A stretch of DNA of 64,000 nucleotides from Halalkalibacillus halophilus DSM 18494 (GTDB lineage Bacteria; Bacillota; Bacilli; Bacillales; Alkalibacillaceae), in assembly GCF_000423105.1 (NCBI RefSeq), contig NZ_KE383978.1:504520-568519 (forward strand), written 5' to 3'. Below are positions 17,301 through 26,634 of this stretch, piece after piece. Below the pieces are notes generated by a model. It saw nothing but the letters and a program-made list of their open reading frames with translations, ran no database searches and was not told the DNA's origin. How positions within the stretch are numbered: the stretch's first letter is position 1; the number at the start of each line of letters is the position of its first letter. The position numbers and the translations under genes were made by a program.

Positions 17301-20165
17301 ATGAAATCAATTACAATACAAGGCGCACGTGCGCATAATTTAAAGGATATCGATGTTTCGATTCCTAAAAATAAATTAGTAGTAATGACTGGATTATCTG
17401 GTTCCGGTAAATCTTCTTTAGCGTTTGATACGATCTATGCAGAAGGGCAAAGACGTTATGTGGAATCCTTGTCTGCATATGCAAGGCAATTTTTAGGTCA
17501 AATGGATAAACCAGATGTCGATGCAATTGAAGGTTTATCACCTGCCATTTCAATCGATCAAAAAACAACAAGTAAAAACCCTCGATCAACAGTAGGAACC
17601 GTGACGGAGATTTATGATTATTTAAGACTGTTATTTGCTCGTGTTGGTCGTCCCATTTGTCCAATTCATGGTGAGGAGATTGCTTCTCAAACGGTGGAAC
17701 AGATGGTGGATTTAATTTTGGACTTAGAAGAACGTACCAAGCTTCAAGTTCTAGCACCCGTCGTTTCGGGCCGTAAAGGAGAACACCTGAAAGTTTTAGA
17801 AGACTTGAAAAAAGAAGGTTATGTTCGTCTGCGTGTGAATGGCGAAATGCGTGAGATCTCTGAAGATATTGAACTTCATAAAAATAAAAAACACTCCATT
17901 GAAGTAGTGGTGGACCGGATTGTAGTAAAAGAGGGAGTAGAGGGGCGTTTAAGCGACTCTCTAGAAACTGCCTTGAAATTAAGTGGTGGCCAAGTGATGG
18001 TTGATGTCATTGATGGCGAAGAGATGTTGTTTAACGAAAATCACGCTTGTCCGAAGTGTGGATTTACGATCTCTGAACTAGAGCCTCGTTTGTTTTCCTT
18101 TAACAGTCCATTTGGAGCGTGTAAAACTTGTGATGGACTTGGTTCAAAGTTAAAAGTCGATGAAGATCTAGTTATTCCTGATTGGGATCTTTCTTTGAAT
18201 GAACATGCGATTGTCCCTTGGCAACCGATTTCATCTCAATATTACCCACAGTTATTACAAAGTGTATGTAAACATTACGATATTGATATGGACCAACCTG
18301 TAAAAGATATACCAAAAGATAAAATGAAGAAAATTTTGCATGGTAGTGGCAAAGAAAAGATTTTATTTAAATATGTGAATGAGCGTGAACAGAAGAAGCG
18401 AGAGAATTATATTTACTTTGAAGGTGTATTAAATAATATTTCTCGTCGCTATCATGAAACTGCGTCAAGCTTTATTCGAGAGCAAATGGAAAAGTATATG
18501 GCACATTCCCAGTGTGTGGATTGTGAAGGGTATCGTTTAACGGAAGAAGCACTTGCAGTGAAAGTAAATGATGTGCATATTGGAAAAGTAACGGAGCTTT
18601 CTGTTTCATATGCACGTGATTGGATTAAAGAAGTAACTTTAAATGAAAAAGAAGCGAAAATTGCCAAGATGATTATTAAAGAAATCGATGATCGACTTAC
18701 TTTTCTTGTGAATGTCGGCTTGGATTATTTAACATTATCTCGTGCAGCAGGTACTTTATCAGGTGGAGAGGCGCAACGTATACGTTTAGCAACTCAAATT
18801 GGCTCTGCTTTGACGGGTGTTTTATATGTGCTAGATGAGCCTTCGATCGGATTACACCAGCGGGATAATGACCGTTTAATTCAGACGTTGAAACGAATGA
18901 GGGACTTAGATAATACATTAATAGTAGTGGAGCATGATGAGGACACCATGCTTGCTGCTGATTGGTTAGTTGACATCGGTCCAGGAGCAGGTGCCCAAGG
19001 TGGAGAAATTGTTGCTAGTGGTACACCTGAAGAGGTAATGCAAGAGCAGAAATCTTTAACAGGACAGTATCTTAAAGGGGATAAATTTATCCCACTTCCT
19101 ACTAAAAGGCGTAAAGTGGATAAAAAGCGTCAACTGAAGATTAAACAAGCAGAAGAGCATAATCTTAAAGATGTAGAAGTTTCGATTCCGCTTGGATTAA
19201 TGTCTGTCGTAACAGGAGTTTCAGGTTCTGGAAAAAGTACATTAATCAATGAAATTTTATATAAGTCCTTATCTCAGAAATTACACAGAGGGAAAACGAA
19301 ACCTGGAAAGCACAAGTCAATTGAAGGGATCAACCACTTAGATAAAGTTATTGAGATTGACCAATCTCCTATTGGTAGAACCCCCCGGTCGAATCCAGCG
19401 ACTTATACAAGTGTATTTGATGATATTCGAGATGTATTTGCCCAGACAAGTGAAGCAAAAATGCGTGGTTATAAAAAGGGACGCTTTAGTTTTAATGTGA
19501 AGGGCGGCCGTTGTGAAGCTTGTAGAGGGGACGGAATTATTAAGATCGAGATGCACTTTTTACCAGATGTATACGTACCATGTGAAGTTTGTCATGGAAA
19601 ACGGTATAATCGAGAGACGCTAGAAGTGAAGTATAAAGGTAAAAATATTGCTGAGGTTCTGGAACTTCGAATTGAAGATGCCCTTGATTTCTTTGAAAAC
19701 CATCCGAAAATCAGCCGTAAATTACAAACGATGCAAGATGTTGGTCTAGGCTATATCCGGTTAGGTCAACCGGCTACTACTTTATCGGGTGGCGAAGCAC
19801 AAAGAGTAAAGTTAGCAAGTGAGCTGCACAGAAGATCCAATGGTAAATCACTATATATTTTAGATGAACCTACTACAGGTCTTCATGTAGATGACATTGC
19901 GAGGTTGTTAAAAGTCTTACAACGTTTGGTTGAAAATGGCGATACGGTATTAATTATCGAGCATAATTTGGACGTGATTAAAACGGCAGATTATTTAATT
20001 GATTTAGGACCTGAGGGTGGAGAAGGTGGCGGAGAAATTATTGCTACTGGTACACCCGAACGTGTGGCAGAAACGAGTGGTTCTTACACCGGTCAATATT
20101 TACAACCTGTACTAGAACGAGATCGAATGCGAATGGAAGCGATGACTGTGAAAACTACTTCATAG
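17301..20165 (+). CDS. uvrA: Excinuclease ABC subunit A (UvrA)
   Basis: The 954-residue protein has two ABC ATPase modules (Walker A GLSGSGKSS near residue 31 and GVSGSGKST near residue 641), two LSGGEAQR signatures, and paired-cysteine zinc motifs (CPKC with CKTC; CEAC with CEVC). UvrA scans DNA for bulky lesions and loads UvrB. Length and motif order are normal. The ATG at 17301 follows GGTGAAGGTAG overlapping the end of uvrB. No terminator is visible before yojF, which begins 15 bp downstream. Confidence 0.97.
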   Translation: MKSITIQGARAHNLKDIDVSIPKNKLVVMTGLSGSGKSSLAFDTIYAEGQRRYVESLSAYARQFLGQMDKPDVDAIEGLSPAISIDQKTTSKNPRSTVGTVTEIYDYLRLLFARVGRPICPIHGEEIASQTVEQMVDLILDLEERTKLQVLAPVVSGRKGEHLKVLEDLKKEGYVRLRVNGEMREISEDIELHKNKKHSIEVVVDRIVVKEGVEGRLSDSLETALKLSGGQVMVDVIDGEEMLFNENHACPKCGFTISELEPRLFSFNSPFGACKTCDGLGSKLKVDEDLVIPDWDLSLNEHAIVPWQPISSQYYPQLLQSVCKHYDIDMDQPVKDIPKDKMKKILHGSGKEKILFKYVNEREQKKRENYIYFEGVLNNISRRYHETASSFIREQMEKYMAHSQCVDCEGYRLTEEALAVKVNDVHIGKVTELSVSYARDWIKEVTLNEKEAKIAKMIIKEIDDRLTFLVNVGLDYLTLSRAAGTLSGGEAQRIRLATQIGSALTGVLYVLDEPSIGLHQRDNDRLIQTLKRMRDLDNTLIVVEHDEDTMLAADWLVDIGPGAGAQGGEIVASGTPEEVMQEQKSLTGQYLKGDKFIPLPTKRRKVDKKRQLKIKQAEEHNLKDVEVSIPLGLMSVVTGVSGSGKSTLINEILYKSLSQKLHRGKTKPGKHKSIEGINHLDKVIEIDQSPIGRTPRSNPATYTSVFDDIRDVFAQTSEAKMRGYKKGRFSFNVKGGRCEACRGDGIIKIEMHFLPDVYVPCEVCHGKRYNRETLEVKYKGKNIAEVLELRIEDALDFFENHPKISRKLQTMQDVGLGYIRLGQPATTLSGGEAQRVKLASELHRRSNGKSLYILDEPTTGLHVDDIARLLKVLQRLVENGDTVLIIEHNLDVIKTADYLIDLGPEGGEGGGEIIATGTPERVAETSGSYTGQYLQPVLERDRMRMEAMTVKTTS

Positions 20166-20180
20166 GTGAGGAGGCAAAGG

Positions 20181-20531
20181 ATGAAAACAATTGAACCAGG
20201 GATTGTCCAAGAATATATTGACCGCTATGCTGACAAGTTTGTTTACATTCATTTAGAAACGACAAACGGTGCGTATGCGAAACATTTTGATAAAAATGCT
20301 CATAATGTGGGGGCATATATTAGAAACGCACAAATCAAATATGAACGTGGAAAAATTGTAACCACCGATGAAGCATATCGTGTAGGTTTGAAAACTAGTG
20401 GGTGGATCTATGCTGAAGGCTTAACCGATTATGAGATTACAGAAGAAGGGCAACTTCTTTTAGCTGGCCACGATCCAGAGGGTAGATTAATGGTAGCCTT
20501 AGAAATTAGCGAAAAACCTTTTGATATGTAG
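20181..20531 (+). CDS. yojF: YojF family protein (DUF1806), bacillithiol-associated
   Basis: The 116-residue soluble protein matches the YojF family. In B. subtilis yojF is adjacent to yojG (bshB2), exactly as here with a 12 bp gap, and the family is associated with bacillithiol synthesis, but its own biochemical role is not established. I place the start at the ATG at 20181 because GAGGAGG lies 6 bp upstream; an in-frame GTG at 20166 overlaps the ribosome site. The conserved run THE-like tyrosine-rich N-terminal half contains IHLETTNGAYAKH. Confidence 0.85.
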   Translation: MKTIEPGIVQEYIDRYADKFVYIHLETTNGAYAKHFDKNAHNVGAYIRNAQIKYERGKIVTTDEAYRVGLKTSGWIYAEGLTDYEITEEGQLLLAGHDPEGRLMVALEISEKPFDM

Positions 20532-20543
20532 GGGGAATAAAAG

Positions 20544-21233
20544 ATGGATTTTAAAGATCATAAGCATGTAGTTATCATATACCCACACCCAGATGATGAA
20601 AGTTTTGGGGCTTCTGGGACGACCGTTCGTTTTCGGGAAGCTGGAGTTCCTGTGACTTATTTATGCGGGACGTTAGGAGAAATGGGAAGAAATATGGGTA
20701 GCCCGTTTTTTGCTACTCGTGAATCCTTACCAGAGATCAGAAAGCAGGAATTATTAGATGCTTGTGCTGTTTTGGATATGAACGTGGAAATGTTAGGTTA
20801 TCGTGATAAAACAATAGAGTTTGAATCACGTAAATTAGTAGCAGAAAGATTGAAAGATTATATAGAAGATCTTGGTGCAACGCTAGTTATAACATTTTAT
20901 CCTCCATTTGCGGTCCACCCAGACCATAACGCAATGGGAGCTGCCGCATTTGAAGCTGTTAAAATGATAGATTCAGATATTCGACCAGAATTATGGGCGA
21001 CAGCTATTACGAATGATCGCCAAGAGACACTCGGAGAACCAGATGTGATTATTGATACGGAAGAAGTTTTTGAAAAGAAATTAGAAGCGATTAAAGCTCA
21101 CCGATCTCAAGCAGAAGGAATGCTCAGTAAAATGCGTGAGAGCTCTGATTTCGTTGGAGAATATGATAGTGCCTTGCAACGCCTTCAATATGAAAGCTTC
21201 TATCGAATTGATGTAGACCGAGTACATTACTAA
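20544..21233 (+). CDS. bshB2: Bacillithiol biosynthesis deacetylase BshB2
   Basis: The 229-residue protein belongs to the LmbE/PIG-L zinc deacetylases. The signature PHPDDESFG lies near residue 16 and a later HPDHNAMG supplies another ligand. The enzyme removes the acetyl group from N-acetylglucosaminyl malate, the second step of bacillithiol synthesis; some family members also act on bacillithiol conjugates (Bca activity). It follows yojF in the same operon, as in B. subtilis, and is closed by a terminator. Confidence 0.9.
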   Translation: MDFKDHKHVVIIYPHPDDESFGASGTTVRFREAGVPVTYLCGTLGEMGRNMGSPFFATRESLPEIRKQELLDACAVLDMNVEMLGYRDKTIEFESRKLVAERLKDYIEDLGATLVITFYPPFAVHPDHNAMGAAAFEAVKMIDSDIRPELWATAITNDRQETLGEPDVIIDTEEVFEKKLEAIKAHRSQAEGMLSKMRESSDFVGEYDSALQRLQYESFYRIDVDRVHY

Positions 21234-21246
21234 TAAATATTTTATA

Positions 21247-21285
21247 GGATCCCTCCGCCTTGAGTCGGAGGGATTATTTTTATTT
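21247..21285 (+). terminator. Intrinsic terminator after bshB2
   Basis: ATCCCTCCG pairs perfectly with CGGAGGGAT around CCTTGAGT, followed by a T-rich run. Confidence 0.85.
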
Positions 21286-21374
21286 ATCCGACGGGTGATG
21301 GAATACAGAGGTTTGAAAATAGAATATAATAGGAATTAGTGTTAGAGAGTTTAATTAACTGGAGGGATCAAGCG

Positions 21375-22466
21375 ATGAGTGAAGAAAGAATGAAAATATT
21401 AAGCTTGCTAGAAGAAGGTCATATTACTGCTGAGGAAGCAGATAAATTACTACACGCTTTAGATCAACAACATACGAAAAGTGATTCATCAACAGAATCA
21501 ACGAATAAGAACTATGAAACAGAACAAGATTCACAAGATAGTTCGACAAGTTTTACAAAGGAGCTAAAGAATTTCACAGAAGGTGTCTTTCATTTTATTG
21601 ATGATACTTTTCAACGTGTAAAGGAAGGTCCATTTGAATTTAATTTTTCACATATGCACGTGAAACGAACTTTTACCTATGACGGTAGGAATGTGGAAAA
21701 TTTGAATATAGACGTCGCGAACAGTATGATTACATTTCTTCCGACAACAGAACAAGAGATTAAGGTTCAATGCAAAGGGAAAGTCTATAAAGAATCGGAT
21801 CAGCAACGAGCAGAAGAGGTTTTTGATGAATCTGTACGCGTCAGTGTGAATGAAAACACGCTTCAAATCGAGCAGGACAGAAAGCAGGTTTCCGTACAAT
21901 TAACGATTTATTTACCAAAGAAAGTATATGAGAATGCATATATTAAAACAATTAACGGATCCATTCAGACGAACGATCTACACATGAACCAGGCACGCGT
22001 TGCGACTGTAAATGGAAGTGTTACAATTTCTGGTTATGAAGGTGACGCACTTTATGTGGATACGAAACACGGGTCGGTTCGTTTGGAGGATGCTGTAATC
22101 GGGAAAAGTAAGGTAGATACTTCTACAGGGTCTATTTTCTTTGATGGAAGTGTAGAGCAGTTGAACATGAATGTGACAACAGGAAGTATTCGCACATATA
22201 TTAGAAATGCGGATGCAAGACATGCCGACTTACATGCAACAACTGGGTCGATCCAACTGTATGTTCCTAACCAAACACCGATCAATGGAACAGCGAATAC
22301 GACCGTAAGTAATGTGAAGGTCGACCTACCCTTTGCAACGGTCACTCAACTGGATGATCAGTTTATGAAAAAGTTGGTTCAATTCCACTACAAAGAAGAG
22401 GGGAAAGAAACTTTTGATGTTGATTTATCAACAAAAACAGGAAGTATTCGAATTTATACTATTTAA
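21375..22466 (+). CDS. yvlB: YvlB-like DUF4097 beta-strand repeat protein
   Basis: The 363-residue protein has a short N-terminal helical domain (MSEERMKILSLLEEGHITAEEADKLL) followed by a central charged helix and a C-terminal half of repeated beta strands with recurrent T-G-S-I patterns, the DUF4097 adhesin-like fold. In B. subtilis the yvlABCD genes belong to the cell-envelope stress regulon, but the molecular function of YvlB is not known. I place the start at the ATG at 21375, 7 bp after GGAGGGA; an upstream in-frame codon at 21339 lacks a ribosome site. yvlD follows 20 bp downstream. Confidence 0.83.
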   Translation: MSEERMKILSLLEEGHITAEEADKLLHALDQQHTKSDSSTESTNKNYETEQDSQDSSTSFTKELKNFTEGVFHFIDDTFQRVKEGPFEFNFSHMHVKRTFTYDGRNVENLNIDVANSMITFLPTTEQEIKVQCKGKVYKESDQQRAEEVFDESVRVSVNENTLQIEQDRKQVSVQLTIYLPKKVYENAYIKTINGSIQTNDLHMNQARVATVNGSVTISGYEGDALYVDTKHGSVRLEDAVIGKSKVDTSTGSIFFDGSVEQLNMNVTTGSIRTYIRNADARHADLHATTGSIQLYVPNQTPINGTANTTVSNVKVDLPFATVTQLDDQFMKKLVQFHYKEEGKETFDVDLSTKTGSIRIYTI

Positions 22467-22486
22467 TAAAGTAAAGGAGAAAGATT

Positions 22487-22843
22487 ATGCTTAAGAATTG
22501 GATTGTATCGATAGTAGTTAATGCGATCGCTCTTTATGCGGTAGCGGTATTATTAAATGCCATTGAAATTGATGGCTTTGCGATGGCATTATTAGCAGGT
22601 TTAATTTTATCAATATTAAATGTCATTGTTCGACCGATATTAGTAGTACTCACCTTGCCGATTACGATGATTACGCTCGGGTTATTTTTATTCGTAGTCA
22701 ATGCGATTACGTTATTACTAACAGCTTGGATGATGGGAAGCTCCTTCGTAATTGACGGCTTCGGCTGGGCAATTTTAGCTGCGATTATTATAACTATACT
22801 AAATACGTTACTAGAAAGTTTATTTAAAAATGTAGTAAGCTAA
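22487..22843 (+). CDS. yvlD: YvlD-like small membrane protein (phage holin 4 superfamily)
   Basis: The 118-residue protein is almost entirely hydrophobic with about four membrane helices and little else. It matches the YvlD family found next to yvlB in Bacillus. Membership of the holin-4 superfamily is by fold resemblance, not evidence of lysis. AAAGGAGAA precedes the ATG. It is the last gene of this unit. Confidence 0.83.
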   Translation: MLKNWIVSIVVNAIALYAVAVLLNAIEIDGFAMALLAGLILSILNVIVRPILVVLTLPITMITLGLFLFVVNAITLLLTAWMMGSSFVIDGFGWAILAAIIITILNTLLESLFKNVVS

Positions 22844-22858
22844 TAGATTAGATTAGGA

Positions 22859-22889
22859 AACGATTTCTGCTGTGCAGAGATCGTTTTTT
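22859..22889 (+). terminator. Intrinsic terminator after yvlD
   Basis: AACGATTTCTGC pairs with GCAGAGATCGTT (one wobble) around TGT and is followed by T-run. Confidence 0.88.
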
Positions 22890-22932
22890 CATTTGATGGA
22901 AGGTGGTTTCAGGAGAAGCTGGAGGGCGCGGT

Positions 22933-23062
22933 TGCCGGCGAACGGAAGTAGGAATCGGGTGGGGGGCAGTTGGATGCCGGCATAAGAACTCCCTAATCAG
23001 GTGTGAAAAGTTACATGCCGGCATCCAACCCAATTTGCCGGCAAAGATAGTCGGATGCCGGC
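22933..23062 (+). repeat. Phased repeat array, TGCCGGCA core, five units
   Basis: The core TGCCGGC occurs at 22933, 22975, 23016, 23036 and 23056. The steps are 42, 41, 20 and 20 bp, so all fit a 20-21 bp grid with two weak or lost positions (AATCGGG and AATCAGG lie near the gaps). DNA between cores is not conserved. This GC-rich stretch differs sharply from the AT-rich surroundings. It fills most of the 22890-23214 gap between the yvlD terminator and hprK. No credible gene crosses it. Confidence 0.75.
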
Positions 23063-23214
23063 AAACGAGCCTCATTTTCAAATCCACCAACTTATAAAAT
23101 GTTAATAAAGTTGTAAAATAGAATTGATTTTCCTAGTTCGTATCAGATGTTGGTTATGGTAAAGTTATGGTATAGTTGTTGCTGTATATAATGTTTTACA
23201 TAGGAGGGGAGCGG

Positions 23215-24150
23215 ATGGTTAAAGTCCGTACGCAAGATTTAATAAAGCGTTTTGATTTGGAATTAGTTGCCGGCGTCGATGGAGTTCATCATGAAATTGT
23301 GACGAGTGATATCTCACGACCAGGTATGGAGATGGCTGGTTATTTTACGCATTATCCAAAAGAGCGACTACAATTGATGGGTCGCACGGAACTTTCATTT
23401 CTGTATGATTTAACAGAAGAAGAAGTGAAGGACCGGATGACGAATTTATGTACAGATGTAACACCTGGTATTGTGATTACTAGAGGGATGGAAGTACCTC
23501 CTTCTTTAATCGAAGCTGCTAATGAAGCAGGCGTACCTGTTATGCGCTCCCCGTACAAGACAACCCGCGTCATCAGTAGATTAACTACTTTCTTAGAATC
23601 AAAATTCGCACCGACCACAGCCGTTCATGGTGTGTTAGTGGACGTGTATGGGATTGGTGTACTGATTACAGGCGCAAGTGGTATCGGTAAAAGTGAAACG
23701 GCGCTTGAACTTGTAAAGCGTGGTCACCGACTTGTAGCGGATGATAATGTGGAAATTAAACAAGAAGATTATGATACGTTAATTGGGAATCCTCCAAATT
23801 TAATTGAGTATTTACTTGAAATTCGTGGGCTAGGAATCATCAATGTCATGACGTTATTTGGAGCGGGAGCAGTAAGAAACTTTAAGCGGATTTCCTTAGT
23901 TGCTCATTTAGAAACTTGGGAGGCGGATAAACAATACGATCGTTTAGGTTTAGATGAGGACACGATGAAAATAATGGATGTGAACTTACCGAAAGCTATC
24001 ATTCCCGTACGTCCAGGGCGTAACTTATCCGTTATCATTGAGGTTGCCGCAATGAATTTCCGATTGAAAAAAATGGGGATTAATACAGCGGAGGAATTTT
24101 CAGAGCGATTAAATAAGGTAATGGATGTCAATCAAGATGATGTCGATTAG
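23215..24150 (+). CDS. hprK: HPr kinase/phosphorylase
   Basis: The 311-residue protein is the normal length for HprK. It has the Walker A GASGIGKSE (about residue 153), followed by LVADD, and the family region IRGLGIINVMTLFGAGAVR. It phosphorylates or dephosphorylates Ser46 of HPr and Crh, the signal for CcpA-dependent catabolite control. I place the start at the ATG at 23215 because AGGAGGGG lies just upstream; the in-frame ATG at 23176 precedes that site. Crh, a substrate, is encoded at 35.8 kb, and cre-like sites occur in the sugar locus at 43-47 kb. Confidence 0.96.
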   Translation: MVKVRTQDLIKRFDLELVAGVDGVHHEIVTSDISRPGMEMAGYFTHYPKERLQLMGRTELSFLYDLTEEEVKDRMTNLCTDVTPGIVITRGMEVPPSLIEAANEAGVPVMRSPYKTTRVISRLTTFLESKFAPTTAVHGVLVDVYGIGVLITGASGIGKSETALELVKRGHRLVADDNVEIKQEDYDTLIGNPPNLIEYLLEIRGLGIINVMTLFGAGAVRNFKRISLVAHLETWEADKQYDRLGLDEDTMKIMDVNLPKAIIPVRPGRNLSVIIEVAAMNFRLKKMGINTAEEFSERLNKVMDVNQDDVD

Positions 24151-24161
24151 GAGGAAAGTGT

Positions 24162-25037
24162 ATGTATTGTGAGTATGAAGCGTATGATCGGGTGTTCCTT
24201 CAATTAGGTCCACTACCGGTTTATTGGTATGGATTTTTAATTATGCTTGGCGCATTGATTGCCTTAGTAGTTGCTACGCGTGAGGGAAAACGACTAGGAT
24301 TACATAAGGATTTTTATATAGATTTACTAGTATTTGCAATTCCAGCAGCCATTGTAGGTGCGAGGCTCTATTATGTTCTATTTGAATTGGACAGGTATGA
24401 TTCGTTAATTGACATCATCGACATTCGAGAAGGTGGACTGGCCATACATGGGGCGTTAATAGCTTCTGTAACTGTTGCTTATTTTTATGGAAAGATCAAA
24501 GGTGTATCCTTCTGGAAAATTGCTGATATAGCTGCTCCGAGTTTACTTATTGGTCAAATGCTTGGGCGCTGGGGTAACTTCATGAACCAAGAAGCATATG
24601 GAGGACCGATTTCAGAATCAGCTTATAACAATTTTCTTCAATTTGTACCGAATTGGATTATGCAAAATATGTGTGTGGATGGTGTGCTTCACCACCCGAC
24701 CTTCTTATATGAATCACTATGGAATTTAATAGGAATCGCCGTTTTATTGTACTTACGTTATAAAGTGAATCCAAGGCGAGGAGTTCTATTTTTAAGTTAT
24801 GTCATTTGGTATTCCTTTGGACGATTCTTTATCGAAGGGTTACGAACGGATAGCCTTTATATTGTAGGTGATTTACGAGTAGCTCAATTGATTTCGGTAT
24901 TGCTAATTGCTGGTGCGATCTTCTTAATATGGTATCGTAAAAAGCAAGGATTAGCAGAAGAATTATATGATGGAACATCGCTTAAGAAGCCAAATAATAA
25001 GAAAAAGTCATCTAATAAAAATAAGAAAAAGAAATAA
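24162..25037 (+). CDS. lgt: Prolipoprotein diacylglyceryl transferase
   Basis: The 291-residue membrane enzyme attaches diacylglycerol to the lipobox cysteine of prolipoproteins. It has about seven membrane helices, the family signature GRWGNFMNQEAYGG, and GGLAIHGALI. The C-terminus is a strongly basic tail of Lys, Asn and Ser (last 20 or so residues), beyond the conserved domain. TAGGAGGAAAG precedes the ATG. It lies 11 bp after hprK. Lipoproteins CccB and the sugar-binding protein in this window would be its substrates. Confidence 0.96.
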   Translation: MYCEYEAYDRVFLQLGPLPVYWYGFLIMLGALIALVVATREGKRLGLHKDFYIDLLVFAIPAAIVGARLYYVLFELDRYDSLIDIIDIREGGLAIHGALIASVTVAYFYGKIKGVSFWKIADIAAPSLLIGQMLGRWGNFMNQEAYGGPISESAYNNFLQFVPNWIMQNMCVDGVLHHPTFLYESLWNLIGIAVLLYLRYKVNPRRGVLFLSYVIWYSFGRFFIEGLRTDSLYIVGDLRVAQLISVLLIAGAIFLIWYRKKQGLAEELYDGTSLKKPNNKKKSSNKNKKKK

Positions 25038-25050
25038 AGGAGTTTGACCA

Positions 25051-25995
25051 TTGGGAGCAACGTTTAAAAAAGGACTTCAAAGCGGTCTTTCAGTTACTTG
25101 GGCGTTAGGAAAAATTATTTTTCCAATTACCGTCCTTGTGATGTTGCTCCGGTACACACCACTTTTTCCAATTGTAATTGGTTGGTTAGAGCCGGTAATG
25201 CGCTTGTTTGGACTACCTGGGGAAGCAGCTGTTCCAATTGTTTTAGGTAACTTACTTAATTTATACGCAGGTATTGGGGCAATAGTCAGCTTTGATTTTA
25301 CAGTAAAAGAAGTGTTTATTCTCGCAATAATGCTTTCTTTTTCACACAATATTATAATAGAATCAGCGGTCGCTTCGAAAGTTGGCGTAAACTTCTGGAT
25401 TATTGCAGGAGTACGTATGTCACTTGCAGCTATATCGGCGATTGTGATTAATTTAGTATGGCAAGGCGGAAGTGAACAAGCTCAATATGGGCTGATTTCT
25501 AATGAAACTGATCCATCTGGATGGGCAGAAATTGTACTGACTGCTTTTCAAACGGCATTTATGAGTATTGTTCAGCTAGCTGCAATTGTCATTCCTTTGA
25601 TGATTGTCATGCAGTGGATGCGAGATCAAAAATGGTTAGACTGGTTGTCGGATAAATTAGCGCCAATGACAAAGATTATTGGTGTAGAGAAGAATGCATC
25701 GATGACACTTGTAGCTGGGTTAACGATCGGGTTAGCATATGGGGCAGGTCTAATGATTCAAGCTATGCAAGAAGATGGTGTGTCGAAAAAAGACATGTAT
25801 CTCGTTTTAATCTTTCTAGTTACTTGTCACGCAGTAGTGGAAGACACTTTAATATTCATTCCGCTTGGCATTCCGGTATGGCCACTTCTCGCCATTCGCT
25901 TGGTAACAGCAATACTCTTAACGATGCTTGTAGCTTATGTTTGGAAACAAGTGGAGAAAAATAAACAAGTAGAACAAAAGGATGTGCATTCATGA
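25051..25995 (+). CDS. yvoD: YvoD-like nucleoside-recognition domain membrane protein
   Basis: The 314-residue protein has about eight membrane helices and two Gate/nucleoside-recognition regions; FSHNIIIES and TCHAVVEDT recall the paired conserved motifs of this family. A transported substrate is not known. The start is a TTG at 25051 with AAAGGAGTTTG upstream. It lies between lgt and ppaX, as does yvoD in B. subtilis, and its 3' end overlaps ppaX by 4 bp. Confidence 0.82.
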   Translation: MGATFKKGLQSGLSVTWALGKIIFPITVLVMLLRYTPLFPIVIGWLEPVMRLFGLPGEAAVPIVLGNLLNLYAGIGAIVSFDFTVKEVFILAIMLSFSHNIIIESAVASKVGVNFWIIAGVRMSLAAISAIVINLVWQGGSEQAQYGLISNETDPSGWAEIVLTAFQTAFMSIVQLAAIVIPLMIVMQWMRDQKWLDWLSDKLAPMTKIIGVEKNASMTLVAGLTIGLAYGAGLMIQAMQEDGVSKKDMYLVLIFLVTCHAVVEDTLIFIPLGIPVWPLLAIRLVTAILLTMLVAYVWKQVEKNKQVEQKDVHS

Positions 25996-26630
25996 CTATA
26001 AAAGCAATTTTATTTGATTTGGACGGAACATTGATCGATTCCAATCAATTAATCATCGAGTCTTTCCGACACACATTAGAGCAATTTACAGAAAAAAACT
26101 ATACAGACGAAGAACTTCAAACGTTTATCGGTCCACCGCTACAAGACAGCCTTGAAAAAATTCGCCCGGATCAAGTGGATGAAATGATGCAAACGTACAG
26201 AAAGCACAACTTAGAAAATCATGATCATTTTGTCAAAGCTTTTGACGGGGTATTTGAAACGATTCAAGATCTGCATCAAAAAGGAATCCCGATGGCCATT
26301 GTCACGACGAAACGGAGAAATACAGCAATAAGAGGCTTGGAGTTAACGAATTTGAATCAGTTCTTCGATGTGGTGATTGGTCTAGATGATGTGACCCATG
26401 CCAAACCAGATCCTGAACCAATCGAGAAAGGCTTAGAAGCTCTTGGAGTGTCCAAAGAAGGGACAATTATGATCGGGGATAATTCACATGATATAGATGC
26501 TGGTAAAAATGCAGGAACATTAACAGCAGGTGTAGAATGGTCTGCAAAAGGTGCCGACTTTATGAAATCATTGCAACCAGATTATCTACTAAAACATATT
26601 ACTGATTTGATTGATTTAGTAGAGGAGTGA
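25992..26630 (+). CDS. ppaX: Pyrophosphatase PpaX (HAD family)
   Basis: The 212-residue protein is a HAD-superfamily hydrolase with nucleophile motif FDLDGTLIDS near residue 8, TTKR in motif II, and a later MIGDNSHDI. In B. subtilis PpaX hydrolyses pyrophosphate released when HprK/P dephosphorylates HPr-Ser46-P, which explains its cotranscription with hprK. The ATG at 25992 overlaps the yvoD stop. Confidence 0.9.
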   Translation: MTIKAILFDLDGTLIDSNQLIIESFRHTLEQFTEKNYTDEELQTFIGPPLQDSLEKIRPDQVDEMMQTYRKHNLENHDHFVKAFDGVFETIQDLHQKGIPMAIVTTKRRNTAIRGLELTNLNQFFDVVIGLDDVTHAKPDPEPIEKGLEALGVSKEGTIMIGDNSHDIDAGKNAGTLTAGVEWSAKGADFMKSLQPDYLLKHITDLIDLVEE

Positions 26631-26634
26631 TCGT

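Noticed and set aside
22848..23097. Open frames on both strands across the TGCCGGCA array
   Set aside because: They are created by GC-rich, stop-poor DNA; neither has a ribosome site or a recognisable product, and the 20 bp pitch is not a multiple of three.
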